A DNA stretch of 64,000 nt from Mercenaria mercenaria (Eukaryota; Mollusca; Bivalvia; Venerida; Veneridae), in assembly GCF_021730395.1 (NCBI RefSeq), contig NC_069370.1:70201501-70265500 (forward strand), in the 5' to 3' direction. Of this stretch, positions 26,190-37,457 are shown one piece after another. The position numbers were made by a program, and so were the translations under genes. Position 1 is the stretch's first letter, and every line of letters starts with the position of its first letter. The notes beneath the pieces are model-generated. The model saw nothing but the letters and a program-made list of their open reading frames with translations. It was not told where the DNA came from and did no database searches.

Positions 26190-26290
26190 CAGTACCTTTA
26201 AAATGCAAGTTGTATAAATGTCATGACGAAAAACTTTTGAAATACTGCCTCACCACCACAAACATTAGGAGTAGCATGTTGTCTTTTTGA
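26190..26290 (+). promoter_or_regulatory. Core promoter and non-coding exon 1 of peptide gene copy 2
   Basis: A GTACCTTTAAAATG block is followed by AGTTGTATAAATGTCATGA, with TATAAAT at 26213-26219. Both are almost identical in copy 3. Transcription would start near 26243. Exon 1 ends at 26290 at the donor GTAAGT; the acceptor TTTTCAG ends at 26615, giving a 325-bp 5'UTR intron. Confidence 0.72.
26276..26290 (+). CDS. Four-codon upstream ORF (MLSF) ending at the splice donor
   Basis: ATG TTG TCT TTT TGA, with its stop immediately followed by the GTAAGT donor. Copy 3 has ATG ATT TCT TTT TGA in the identical place. It is the only ATG between the predicted start site and the donor. A role in damping or regulating translation of the main ORF is inferred. 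Confidence 0.45.
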   Translation: MLSF

Positions 26291-26645
26291 GTAAGTAAAA
26301 TATTTTCTTCAGTTAAATTAAAAATGTGCTTGTTCATTCTATTTAACTACAATTAATTGATAATAGAACATACTACTTAATTTTTAGTCATTTCGTTGTA
26401 ATTACTTTGAACATATAAAAAGTTTTATCACTTAAACCTATTCGTTTTTCAGACCTTATTTTTTCAGAAGTTTGGAAAAATTAAACGTACCCTTTTTAAA
26501 AATGCAAAACATGAATTATAAAAAAAAGCTTTTAAAATTTCTTTTATGTTGTCTTTATGTATGTACTTGCTGATATACTGAATATTCCGAACATAATTCC
26601 ACTTTTAATTTTCAGATTGACAAACTCCTCAGATTGACGTTAGAC

Positions 26646-26846
26646 ATGGACGTAATACTAACATTTCGCCGCGTTTGGAGGACTTGGTTTATTGTTTTAT
26701 TGTTAGTTTCTACGGCACTATGTTTGTGTAGGAGTGTTGGCTGGGTAGGCTGTGTGGACTTTGGGTGTAGCCGCAAGGAAGGTGGACGTTGTGGGAACTT
26801 TGGAAGGAGACCTGATAATAACTGCGTCTGTGTTTTAGGCCACTGA
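26646..26846 (+). CDS. Secreted six-cysteine defensin-like peptide precursor, copy 2
   Basis: A 66-residue precursor, started at the first ATG of exon 2 (exon begins 26616). Residues 1-26 are a signal sequence (basic RRVWR, then WFIVLLLVSTALC). The 39 residues from Cys28 have spacing C-x7-C-x4-C-x7-C-x10-C-x-C with GWVGC, GCS, GGRC, NFG and RPDN. An extra cysteine two residues earlier probably sits at the signal cleavage site. Net charge of the 39 residues is about +3 (6 K/R, 3 D/E), the only cationic member. It is 46/66 identical to copy 3 without gaps; of eight mature differences, six change charge. The whole CDS is in one exon behind a 5'UTR intron, with a TATA promoter and a mini-uORF. 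The poly(A) signal is at 26977. It resembles defensins in the GGxC...CxC end but has C-x4-C in place of C-x3-C. A host-defence role is plausible but not shown. Confidence 0.88.
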   Translation: MDVILTFRRVWRTWFIVLLLVSTALCLCRSVGWVGCVDFGCSRKEGGRCGNFGRRPDNNCVCVLGH

Positions 26847-26976
26847 TGAAGTGGAATATAGGGATTTTAGATAATTAATTGCCAGATGATAACTAATATT
26901 GCCGGATTCGTTATTTCAAACAAATTTTGAGATTAGACACTGGCAGTTCGAAAAGAGAAGGAAAGGATTTGAAGAA

Positions 26977-26982
26977 AATAAA
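26977..26982 (+). other. Poly(A) signal of copy 2
   Basis: AATAAA lies 131 bp after the stop. The matching site in copy 3 reads AGTAAA, and copy 3 uses a different hexamer. Confidence 0.45.
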
Positions 26983-27159
26983 TGTTGGAATGTGTTACTG
27001 ACATATTACAGGCAAGTCGGAATATTTTGTGTGTGACGGATTCAAGGATGTGCCATTTGCTGTTCATACTATTATATTGGATGAAACGGGTTTTATTTTA
27101 TATTAAAATGTGTACGTACATTCTTACGTTTATTAGAGTGAATGAATGTCTTTACATCA

Positions 27160-27375
27160 CATCATACCAGGCTAAAACTCGTACGAGAAGACAGTTTACA
27201 AAGGTCAGGTCATATCATACCAGGCTAAAACCCGTACGAGAAGACAGTTTACAAAGGTCAGGTCAGGTCACATCATACCAGGCTAAAACTCGTACGAGAA
27301 GACAGTTTACAAAGGTCAGGTCATATCATACCAGGCTAAAACCCGTACGAGAAGACAGTTTAGATAGGTCAGGTC
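27160..27375 (+). repeat. Four-unit tandem array with dimer structure
   Basis: The 51-bp unit (CATACCAGGCTAAAAC, CGTACGAGAAGACAG, GGTCAGGT) starts at 27160, 27211, 27271 and 27322. Units 1 and 3 read AAAACTCGTACG; units 2 and 4 read AAAACCCGTACG. The array therefore grew by doubling a dimer of about 111 bp. Duplication unit B has a single diverged unit at about 57975-58025. Confidence 0.9.
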
Positions 27376-27690
27376 ACTGGGATAATTGCAATAAAACCAA
27401 CATACATCTTAATCATTGTTTTGTTTTGTGTAGTTTTCTTTATGAAACCGACTCCTTTTGTATTTGTTACTTATTCGTCGTGGTAATTTTAAAACATATT
27501 CTTGAAATGGAAAATACAGATTATAGCTTTTTATGTGTATTCACAAAATTATTTTTTCAATGAGTGAACAGAATACGATTCTTAAACGTTATGTATTATA
27601 CGATGTATTATTTATAAATAATATCACGACACCAATATGACAGTTTATATTGAAATGTTTACTAAATATATAAATTCGTTGAAAGCAACA

Positions 27691-28544
27691 GAATACCTTA
27701 TATCAATGGCCAATGAAAGAAATGTATGAATTCAGTATTATTTAAAAAAAAACAGAACAGAATAACTTGCTAATAATAATAATAACAGGAAAGATATCTT
27801 TGCATTCAAAATAATAATTATCATCATCGTTATCATCATCATAAGGATAATAATAATAATGATAATAATCTTTTTATTAATACTATTCTATTAAAGGTGC
27901 AAAATAAAGACAAATGAATAGACATAAATCTTAAAAAAAGACTACACATTTTGTAATATAGTATTAAACATTATGATAGCCGTGCAATATTCCCTTGAAA
28001 TAAACACAAGAACAGAGAAACAAATGATTGTTACTGTATCTTCTTAGACTGACATGGGGGTCATTTTGTCCTACTTTCATGTTTATCGTTTTTCCGTAAC
28101 CGGTCGGAAATTCTTCGGGATCACGTGATTTTAAAATTGTTTCAAACGAATATCCGTTTAAAGACGCGCGACAAAATAACTGTATTTCCATGATGGTAAT
28201 TATACACGACTTGCACGAAAAATATGAAATGTACAAAAATTATGTTTAAAATTGACCGTGACATATATTAGGCCAAGACAATGTGTTTAATGTCTAAAAT
28301 CTTATTAAATTAATGTAGCCATATGTACATAAATCAGTGTATTTAGGTAAATTTCAATCACATTTTGTTTCGGCAGTGTAAGACAGTTATTCATTTATAT
28401 TCTTAAAACTACATGTATATTGAAAAGAGATTAACTGAAAAAGTTTGCAGACGAAGTTGTAAAAACACTTTTGTTTGGGAAGGGCCTGAATTGTCCTCCC
28501 GCAAACTTGTAGTATAGCTGTTTGTTACCTGTATTATAAGTATA
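27691..28544. other. Intergenic with AAT-type microsatellite
   Basis: An imperfect ATA/ATC trinucleotide tract lies at about 27769-27871. Nothing else recognised. Confidence 0.5.
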
Positions 28545-28637
28545 GGATAGACAACTCGTGCCGTTGTCTACGGGATATATACAACGAGCAAAGCGAGTTG
28601 TATATATCCCGTAGACAACGGCACGAGTTGTCTATCC
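28545..28637. mobile_element. Perfect 41-bp-arm hairpin, likely element terminus
   Basis: GGATAGACAACTCGTGCCGT begins a 41-base arm (28545-28585). It is repeated perfectly inverted at 28597-28637 around an 11-base loop (GAGCAAAGCGA). Just outside is CTTAGACCACG; the inverse TCGTGGTCTAAG occurs at about 30038, next to a decayed hairpin (TATATACAAC...GTTGTATAT, about 29957-29979). The pair may bound a 1.5-kb foldback element, with the SINE at 29.2-29.4 kb inside it. Confidence 0.65.
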
Positions 28638-29196
28638 GACTTAGACCACGTGACATAAAAACTGCAATTATTGAAAACTCTCCCAGGCGTTCAATAGAAA
28701 TTAGGATTAACGTGTTTTTATAAAAGTAATATCATCTTTGTACCGTTAGCGCTTAATTGTCAGTAGGGCATATGAAATAATGCATGTTATTTGTGTAAAT
28801 TCAGTTTTACTCCAATACCGGATTTACTAAGATTTAATGTTCATTAACACTTTGAGTCATTTGCAATCACAAAATTAATGCTAAACAGTTAAGTATGGAT
28901 TTCTCAAAAATACTCAAAATTGGACTGCATGCTGAACAATTAGTTTTTGCGAGGAGTTTGCATGTTGGCGAAAAACGATGACAGATACGTTGATTCAAGA
29001 AAATAGCCAGGTTATTTATCTTTTTAGTTAGTTAGTTTTTTTTTATTTGTTTACTTTGTTTATCAGGATATAGTTAGTGGGTAGATGCTCGTAGGACTAG
29101 GAATACCTTTTACTATATTGTGCCCTTCTTGTAAGAATGATGTAGTTGTTTTACTTTCTAACTGGGCCAAGTTGTTCGAAACTTTAACGGGCTGTA
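28638..29196. other. Intergenic, nothing recognised
   Basis: No supported feature. Confidence 0.4.
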
Positions 29197-29222
29197 ATTT
29201 AGTTTAGTTTAGTTTAGTTTAT
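29197..29222 (+). repeat. (TTTAG)n pentamer microsatellite
   Basis: Five near-perfect TTTAG units abut the A-rich end of the following SINE. Confidence 0.8.
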
Positions 29223-29400
29223 ACTAATTTGTTTTAGCTCGATTGTGATGAAAGCTTTAACTCTTTAAGCTTATTGTAACCACTCTCGAGTCCGTTTCCT
29301 ATGAAAACTAGTACTGGGGTCATATGAGAAGTCATGGTCGTGACCCCAATGATGCTCGAACCCACGACCACTGCATTAAGCGGTTAAACTAACCGCCTGT
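29223..29400 (-). mobile_element. tRNA-derived SINE, same family as 17.72 kb
   Basis: On the minus strand: B box (GGGTTCGAGCATC), GACTTCTCATATGAC, then CACAATCGAGCTAAAACAAA at the 3' end. The A-box region at about 29380-29400 is degraded. Confidence 0.75.
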
Positions 29401-30413
29401 TAAATTTCTATTCAAGATACTAATCTTGGTGGGTGGGAAACGCTAGTATGATATTTTAATTTTTCTGTAAATATTATTTAATAGTGTTTATGATACATTT
29501 GATTTTCTAAGTTTTCTAAACTGTCGAAGTTTACTGATAAAGTTAATCGGCCGTTAAGTCAATCGCCTGTTAAAGTTTCGAAGAACTGGATCCAGTTGTT
29601 TGCAAATGTAAGGATCGTGCTGACATGTCTTGTTTATAACAAGTGAACCTAAAAAGTTACAACTGTTGGAAACATTCAGTGAATGTGTAAATTACGTTTT
29701 AACCCAGTTGGTTCTACACTACAAATATGTAGTTTATTGTAATTCAATTTTATTGATATCTAATAACATAGGGTCATTTTCACAATATTAATATTTAGAC
29801 GTTGTCAACTGAATTTACCTCCAAGTCAGACTTATTTTTTATCCCATTGATAACTGGTGAAAATATTGCAAGGTCATTTAACTACGGCGTTCGCCTGTAT
29901 TGTTAGATTGTTAATTGACACGAAATTCACGCGTTTTTTGCCCAAGTTTCCCGCGATATATATATACAACGCTACTGTTGTATATGAAATATAGACGGGT
30001 ACAAGTCTGCTTTGCGATTGGCTCTTTACGAATTATCGTGGTCTAAGAATGATTTTCATGAAGGTTTTGTGAGTTACAAAATTGTTGAATTCCATGTGCG
30101 AAGTTTGTAAAAATCACGTTATCGTTTGGGCATATAATATATTTTGCATCTATTTATAAATTATAGCATCGTTTCGGAGGATTCTTCCGAAAAAATCCGA
30201 AGATGCTCGACGGGTTCGTAAGCAGTCGGAAAACATACTTTCGGTTTGACACAGGCAACATTTTTTGTTTATTTGTTAGTTATTCTTGAACATATTCATG
30301 ACTATTTGGTCAGATCTGATGCAGTGGGCCATATTTTCAGTAAATAGGAAGTCTCAGCTACAAACTCTGGTTTTCATATAATACTCGTTCGGGTTTTAGT
30401 AATGGACCTTTAA
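29401..30413. other. Intergenic; possible right end of foldback element
   Basis: Holds the decayed hairpin at about 29950-30050 described under 28545. Nothing else recognised. Confidence 0.4.
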
Positions 30414-30475
30414 TAATTATAATAATAATAATAATATTATTACTATTATTATTATTATAAATGATAATAAGTATA
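30414..30475 (+). repeat. (AAT/ATT)n microsatellite
   Basis: An ATAATA run is followed by TATTAT/ATTATT runs, giving a small AT palindrome. Confidence 0.8.
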
Positions 30476-30688
30476 AATAGTAACAAAGAGTAATAGTATC
30501 AATCCTGATAGTGTGGCTTCATGTAAGTGAATGCAAGTTATACGGCACATTTAAGCTGTGTATGAAAACTGGTCATTAGATGCAGCTTTTGATATGGTTA
30601 AGGGTGGTAAGTCTGATTTTGATCAGGTAGGGATTTGTTCGAAACTTTAACGTCTGATTATTTACTCTTATTTATGTTCACTGAGCGC

Positions 30689-31153
30689 TTAAAGGGACTG
30701 GCCTCCAGATCGTTCGACAACAAAACAGTTATAATTTTTTTGATATCTGAAAATAAATGCTATATTTCTTAAGAAGGCTTTAAAACTTAATTACTGACAA
30801 ACTTTATGTTACAGAAACTCGTGAGAATTTGCTCTTTTTGCTACTTTTTACGATGAAAATCGAAAAGCGTTTGTCACACATTTACTCCAGGTAAACTGTC
30901 TCGATTATAAATATCTATATTTTGAAGTTATTCACTACTTCAGCTATAGCGCTATCGGTTACAACGATCGGAAAATATCTTTATTGCCGCGGCAGTCCGG
31001 GGTTCGATTCCCGACTCGGTCATCTTTTTTCTTGATTTTGAATTTTTAAAATATTTTAGAAACAAAAACTCATATTCTAATGTTCATAATATGGCCAAAC
31101 TTCAATTTAAAAGAAAGATTATTTTAGCCAAATCTGGAGGTCAGTGCCTTTAA
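30689..31153 (+). mobile_element. TTAA-flanked MITE with internal Pol III-type B box
   Basis: TTAA at 30689-30692 and 31150-31153 flank 18-bp inverted ends (AGGGACTGGCCTCCAGAT against AGGCACTGACCTCCAGAT). Inside, GGGGTTCGATTCCCGAC at about 31000-31014 is a strong tRNA B box with a T-arm-like context, as in SINEs. I recognise the element as abundant in bivalve genomes. A DNA-transposon frame carrying a tRNA-like segment is unusual. Length is 457 bp. Confidence 0.8.
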
Positions 31154-32246
31154 GGTATATTTGTTTTTCAATGGAAGTATTTTTAAAAATTGATTTTTCT
31201 ATCCTTGCTGTCCAACCAAGACAGCGTTTAGATTTTATAAACATACTACAGAAATATTCGAAAATAATAAGTTTGTAACACTTGTCTAAGATTTACATTA
31301 GCTATTATATTTTAACTGAAATTTGTGAAATTATTATTACCTCCCTTTTGTCTGTCTTCCGCAAAGAAGATACTCTCGAAATATTGAATTCGGACGCTAT
31401 ATGCAGTTTTAAAACTTGTTTTTTTTTATTGTTTTTCTTTTTTGCTCAAGATTATTGAAATTATCTATCAATTGGAAATGTAAACTAGAAATTATGTTGA
31501 AATCAATGGGAACATTCAGTTTATACACTTTCAAATTTGAGAGAAGTAATTACAAAATGTATTTAAGTAAATCCAACATACACATGAAGAAGGTATATAA
31601 CCACCTTTTAGAGATGAAACCTAAAAAATTCAGATTTGTCTTTACAGTTTTTTTTCTTTTTGGTGTGAAACGATAGTTAAGTGCACTAATTTACTACATA
31701 TGTATTTGTGTTTTTCCTGCTCTTCGTGTAAAAGTAGATATATTTGATATCTACAAAATGACCTTCTAGAAATATCTGAAGCAAAATGGACAAAACAAAA
31801 AAGTGGGAAACCTCAGGTCGCCCAACACGACATAACCGAAATTCACTGATTTTGGGATTTCCCCAATTAAAGTCTCCACAGGTAAATGAATTGTAAGTTC
31901 AGTCTACATTCAACACTTTGAAAGAGCCTATACTGAACTTTCTTTTGTATTTTAATAAATTCAAAATCCAAGACTAGCTAAGAGTCTAAAACTCAAGAAA
32001 AATTCTGAGTGAAGGGGAATCACATGCTCTTTCTTATCAAATCCATACCAAAATTTGAGTTGAAAGAAGTTATTTAATATTTTATAATGTCAACAAACCC
32101 CTACAACATATTATTGTCCGTAAGTATTGATCTGGTACTCTTTAACCTTCGTCAATATGTTCGGACGTTTTTGTTACTTTACGCGATATTTTGTGTCCTG
32201 AAAATATCTACATTAATTAAAATAACCTATCACAGTAATTCAATGA
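31154..32246. other. Intergenic, nothing recognised
   Basis: ORF 31416-31676 has no domain, and its Lys/Phe-rich composition reflects AT content. Confidence 0.4.
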
Positions 32247-32325
32247 CACGGTGGCGTAATGGTAAGCTCTCTGATTCATGAATACGCACGTTACCTGGGT
32301 TCGAATTCAGTTTAGGCCATTATAT
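32247..32325 (+). mobile_element. tRNA-like SINE head fragment
   Basis: A-box-like GGTGGCGTAATGGTAAGCTC and B-box-like GGGTTCGAATTC are 40-50 bp apart. The arms do not pair as a true tRNA, and no SINE body follows. Confidence 0.55.
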
Positions 32326-34652
32326 TTTTCTTTTTAATTTGTATCGATATTACTTATATTCTTACATTATTCTGTGGAACGTATCATTGGCGCTAATTCC
32401 TTGAATTGTCCTTTTAATGAATGAACACTTATCTGGTCCTGAACATTCCTATAAAGACTAACAATAAATTAGACTCTTACCAGCGTAAAAATAAAAAAAA
32501 ACATATTCTCGAATAAATTAAAACATGCTTTATTTCCACACTTTTAAACATTTGACTCGGGAAACTACATCACATAACACTCAAAATTTCACTTCCAGCT
32601 CCAGACCAGACACAGTCACAGAGAATTTAAAGATTTTAAAATCACTAAATTTACACTGTTCCGAGAATTATAATTAAAACAATTACTTTTGTTTCTACAT
32701 AATAAAAAAGATGCCTTATTATATTAGGCATAAATCAAGAATAAGTATAGTGTCCAGTGTATTATAATCCTTTCCAAGATTCGATCCATGTATGATGATG
32801 TAAAAATTGTGATGTCATGATGAACATTACACAATTACGTCATTAAGTACTACTGTCTGTGTGATGAAAGTGGAGACAGGCATAGTTAATTAAATAATCT
32901 GTTTAGAAAAAAGCCATGCAGAACTAAAACTGGACTATGTAATAAAATTCAATCTGGAAGGAAACTGATGTAAAAACTAGTCCGTTAATATAGGAGGAGC
33001 TAATTTTCGATACCCCTAATGTTGTTATTTTTTTTTTCATTTTAGATATGTCAATTAAAATATTTTGCAACATTATATATTTTGAGCTGTTATAAAGCTT
33101 GTCTTTTTATGACATATCAAAAATCTACATTGACTTGAATTTATTTCAGGGAATTATGTGGGTTTTTTTTTCTGAAAGCTTTCTTTAAAATAAAGTTTAT
33201 GCCCGAAAGTTAAAATTGTTTCCCAGGCTACACTAGTTATGAACAAAATGTTGCGACACCATTTCGACGCTTTAAATTCAGATTGATTAAAGAATATAAC
33301 AAAGCAAATTGCAACTGACTGCAGGGAGGAATCGCAAAATAAAAATGACATATTATAACTGTTGATTTTTACTTTCCTGTACTTTAATCATATAAGTTTT
33401 CAGTGTTTTGGTGCGCGGATTACACATAACATTTATTCTTTCACCACATGTACATACTTTGTTGTTGCCTAAAAATTAAATAAACAGAATAACTGTACAT
33501 TTTTTCTTATTTTATCTACAGGTGAAAGTACTTGAAAGTAAACCGTAGTTTAAGTGAACAATTGCTGACTCAGCATTACTATGTTTTCACGTTATCAGCA
33601 GTTTTCTGTTAACACGTAGAGAGCGTTTTACGAATCTTGTATACAAAGATAAATGCTTGTGGTAAGAAAACAAACACATCTTCATATAAAAGTAAACATG
33701 TATGAAATAATGTTTTATTTACTGAATTTCGAAGTAAAATGAGTCACTTCATATTCTTATTGTTCGTTATGCGTAGTTTATGAGTTTTGCGACAGATTTT
33801 TCACCTGGATGTAATTATGGCTGAGAAACGTTTTAGACTCAAACTTAACTAAATAACTTAACGGATTGTTTAGAAACGGATGTCTCCTGCTGTATTTACC
33901 TACATGTACAAGACAGGGTATTCTAGAGGCAAACGTCCATGTATACAAAGAAAATTATACTAAAATACATGAATGGGGAGGTTTTGATAATATGAGTTAC
34001 AATCATTGTCGTGAAGGATTTTTTGTGCAACGCGAGTCGGCGCACTGATCAGGTTTGATAATTACAAAAAATCGACCAGCATTGGGATTATCCAAACCTT
34101 ACCAGAATATATAAAGAGAGAAGACGCTGTGAATGTTTCAGGGTAAAAAAACATCAAAGGGCAATAACCAAAAAATTCATCCAATATAACAATATAACGG
34201 TACCAAAACTATCATATATGCATAAAATTTATGGAAACAGTTCATGGCAAGTTATGTTTTTGAGAAATAAGTTGTTACGGGATCTTTATATAAATATCAA
34301 AAGCGTTGACTGCATGCGTGGTACTAAATTCATTATTAATTTCTTATCAGACAATAACCATAGTTGAATTAAAACGTGTGAAGTTTATCTAACTTACATT
34401 CATACAGAAACATTTTGTAACATGTTATTAAATTACCTTAGCATACAAATGGATTAAACCTATGTGTCATATAATGAGATTATTGATAAATAATGGAACC
34501 GCCCCATTATTTAATATATTACAGCTCACGTACAGACATCGGAAGTCTGTTTGTTAAACAGACACTGTCAGACTGTTTTAGGGGAGTGAATGACAAACGT
34601 TTCGTAAATCTTTTAAAATATACTAATTATTCAAGTAAAAATACACATGTAA
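32326..34652. other. Intergenic, nothing recognised
   Basis: About 2.3 kb of AT-rich sequence without a supported exon or repeat end. Confidence 0.4.
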
Positions 34653-34893
34653 TATGAGCCGTGTCATGGGAAAACCAACATAGTGGGTATGCGACCAGCA
34701 TGGATCCAGACCAGCCTGCGCATCCGCGCAGTCTGGCCAGGATCCATGCTGTTCGCTAACAGTTTCTCCAATTCCAATAGGCTTTAAAAGCGAACAGCAT
34801 GGAACCTGACCAGACTGCGCGGATGCGCAGGCTGGTCTGGATCCATGCTGGTCGCAAAGCCACTATGTTGGTTTTCTCATGGCACGGCTCATA
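34653..34893. mobile_element. TA-flanked MITE with nested palindromes
   Basis: TA at 34653-34654 and 34892-34893 flank arms of about 105 bp (TGAGCCGTGTCATGGGAAAA against TGAGCCGTGCCATGAGAAAA). Each arm holds its own palindrome, from GCGACCAGCATGGATCCAGA to the ATCCATGCTGTTCGC side, centred on GCGCATCCGCGC. The arms are over 90% identical, so the copy is young relative to its neighbours. Its core is shared with the MITE at 1.93-2.14 kb. Confidence 0.85.
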
Positions 34894-36186
34894 TACATTG
34901 TAACAATAGAAACATTGTTTCAGCATTCTATTTTAATTATTTTCACACTAAGGTTAGGACGTGTTTGATGTAGGTCTGAAGGATATCATCATCAATGCAA
35001 AGTAGTGAGAGAGCCTATGAAATATAACATATATATATAATAAATATCATTTCTATTCCAAAGATATACTATAGTAACCTCATATCAATTTCTTAGGGAT
35101 ACTATGAAGATGATACCTGCTTCCGGTATTCTATTTTTTGAAAATATATCAATTCGTCTGGGACTTCCAAAAGGGATTTTCTCTTTCTGTTTTAACAATA
35201 TCTTATCTAACGTTTATTTTTTTGTTCACGAATCAAGATACTTCAGGAAATGTAATATTGGCTAACAAAGACTTAACTTTGTTAGTTAATAAATAATGAC
35301 TTCTTTAGCTAGAGAACAAACCGCATTAAAATTACGTGTAATAGGATAATTTTGTCAATTCATACAGGAATAATATTTACGATTTACATGGCTACGTTCA
35401 AGTGTGAGGTTGTCATGATGATAATTTTTCTTTTTAACAATTTGAAACAGTCTTTATTAAAGGGATATGTCATCGGTCGAATATAAAAATCATACTTAAT
35501 TAAGTAGCAACAAAAATTAAATACAAAAACATCAAGACGCAATATTATTTAAGTGTGTATATATGAGAATGATATAATAAGCAGAACAGCTAATTGTGTT
35601 CTATTTAACATTTCTATTGCACGCTTATGAGAAATTTCCCAATTATTTTACAGCCTACCAAAGTATTTTTGTATGCAAATACTGCAAACACTCATTGAAT
35701 CACTTTGCTCACTTTTTTATTTTCAATTATGACTAATGAAAGCACTTTCTAAATAAAAAAAGACAAAAATCTTCAGGCGAGCCCCTTTAAATTATTGTCA
35801 TTATTTTTATTACGACTCCAAACTACCGGTACTTTTCGTTTATTATGAGCATTATTGTTGCTAATGTTATTGTAATTTTGTTGTTATTATTATTACTTTT
35901 ACTTTTATCTCTTACAAATGTATTATTATTCATATTACTGTCCTTAATACTATTAAAGTATTTTGTTAATGTTTTTATTATTATTATTATTATTATGACA
36001 ATTTTTTCACACTGGACTAACAAAAATATTCAACAAAATAAATTCATCCTCTTTAACATAGTTGTTCTTGATTTCAGTTTCTTCTATTTGAAGCAGAAGT
36101 GGAACGACAAACCCCTGTAAGAGACTGATATAATATAAGTCATTATATTTGGGAAATATTCTTTGATAAATTAAATATTAGTCAAC
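34894..36186. other. Intergenic with TTA microsatellite
   Basis: A TTA/ATT-rich tract spans about 35866-36000. The hydrophobic ORFs on both strands there are microsatellite translations. Confidence 0.5.
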
Positions 36187-37455
36187 AAGAGGGCCATGGT
36201 TTTCCTTAGTCGCACACGACCTAACCAGCTTGAGAAAAATCAATATAAAGAAAATGTTTAGGGGAGGGTTTGGTAAATATTCATCAAAGAGATTTCATTT
36301 GCGGATGGAATTTAAATGTACTGCTATTGTGATCCCTCATCTCTAGCTTCCTTCGTCAGGCCGTCTGTAATCCATTCGTTTCAATTTCTTCTAACGAAAT
36401 CTCATCTGAAACCATTTCGTTGAAGTTGGTGAAACTTGGCGAGGATGTTCATTGGATAGCCTTCTTCCATATTTACTCCAATGGTTCATCTAGACTGCAC
36501 ATAGGGCCCATCAGAACTAAAATTAGAAAAATCCTCAACCATTATCTCCTCCTAAACTGCTGGTAAAATTTTATAATAATTTTACAGAAATGTGCATTAA
36601 GTGACGTTTTACAATATTGTTCAGATGATTACAATTTATCAGTTAAGGACATTGTCTCATCTTGGGCGCATTCATTTCCCCTATATGTATACAGTTTGGA
36701 AAATGTGAGGTAAGTGATACTAGACATAACGCTGGCTAAGCAGTACAAAATCATTTTCCGACAAGTTTGTAGCTTTGCTAATTTCCTAGATTTTTTTCCA
36801 ACTAGAATGTTATGGTGCTTTACTCGTTTAGTTGATTAATTGTAAAAAATAAAGATTTATGTTTACTTTATGCAGAATCATATATTGTCTGTCCCCCACA
36901 CTGTTCCCCAACACTGATTCTGATTCGTCAAAAAGTAATTTTAGAAATATTTTCTTGTCAGTTACTGTCGGTCCAATCTTACATGATTTTCCAAAAAATG
37001 TACCTCTTGTAAGTTTACCAATACTGTTCAATTTTTCACATTGTTAAGAAACATGGCCGCTTCGGGGCGAGGTAACTTTTCCCTATAACGTCCGAAGTGA
37101 GAACTTTAAAAATCTTCTTGTCAGAAACTGATAGGCCGATTTAAAATAATTTAACACAAGTGTTCTTAAGGTAACTTTCTACCAACCATGTTCAAATTGT
37201 GCTGTTCGTAAAACACAAAACATTGCACCCAGAGAGCATAATCAATGTATACCCTAGAAAATTTGAAAATACTGTTCGCCTGATTTTGAAATAATCACAG
37301 AAATATTGACCTTCTACCAGTGATGCTTAAAATATTCTGGTTCGTCAAACATGGTCGCAAATGTAAAATATAAAAGAACTTTTCACTTAACGGACTGTCG
37401 GGCTTTGAAAAAATCTAATAGAAATGTGCCTTTGCCTTTTAATTTATCAGCCTGG
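36187..37455 (+). mobile_element. Pearl/Helentron-like element, 3' end lost
   Basis: The 5' end ACAAGAGGGCCATGG is followed by diverged core units of about 170 bp with landmarks such as AATCTTCTTGTCAGAAACTG (about 37110) and ACCTTCTACCA (about 37310). Both landmarks are familiar from a very abundant bivalve repeat. No microsatellite or 3' hairpin is seen before the next repeat starts at about 37458. Confidence 0.6.
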
Positions 37456-37457
37456 TT

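Larger units (their letters stand above)
23145..27690 (+). repeat. Segmental duplication unit A (contains peptide gene copy 2)
   Basis: Matches unit B (54.96-58.48 kb) in the same order: AACGGTCTCGTGG at 23232 (unit B TAACGGTCTCGTGACTCGC at about 55100), the promoter block ending TTGTATAAATGTCATGA, exon 1, intron ends, the CDS and about 800 bp of 3' flank (GCCATTTG..TTCATACT..TATATT.GATGAAACGGGT). Alignment fades near 27690. Between the anchors, unit A carries an inserted Pearl-like element (24722-25698) and an expanded array (27160-27375). Confidence 0.8.

Noticed and set aside
27160-27375. CRISPR-like repeat array
   Set aside because: Units are contiguous with no unique spacers, in a eukaryotic context; it is an ordinary tandem array.
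26982-27563. Longest ORF of the window (193 codons) with internal repeats
   Set aside because: It begins in the 3' flank of gene 2, and its repeats are the translation of the 51-bp tandem array; unit B has no such frame.
35823-36120. Hydrophobic, membrane-like ORFs on both strands
   Set aside because: Produced by the TTA/ATT microsatellite.
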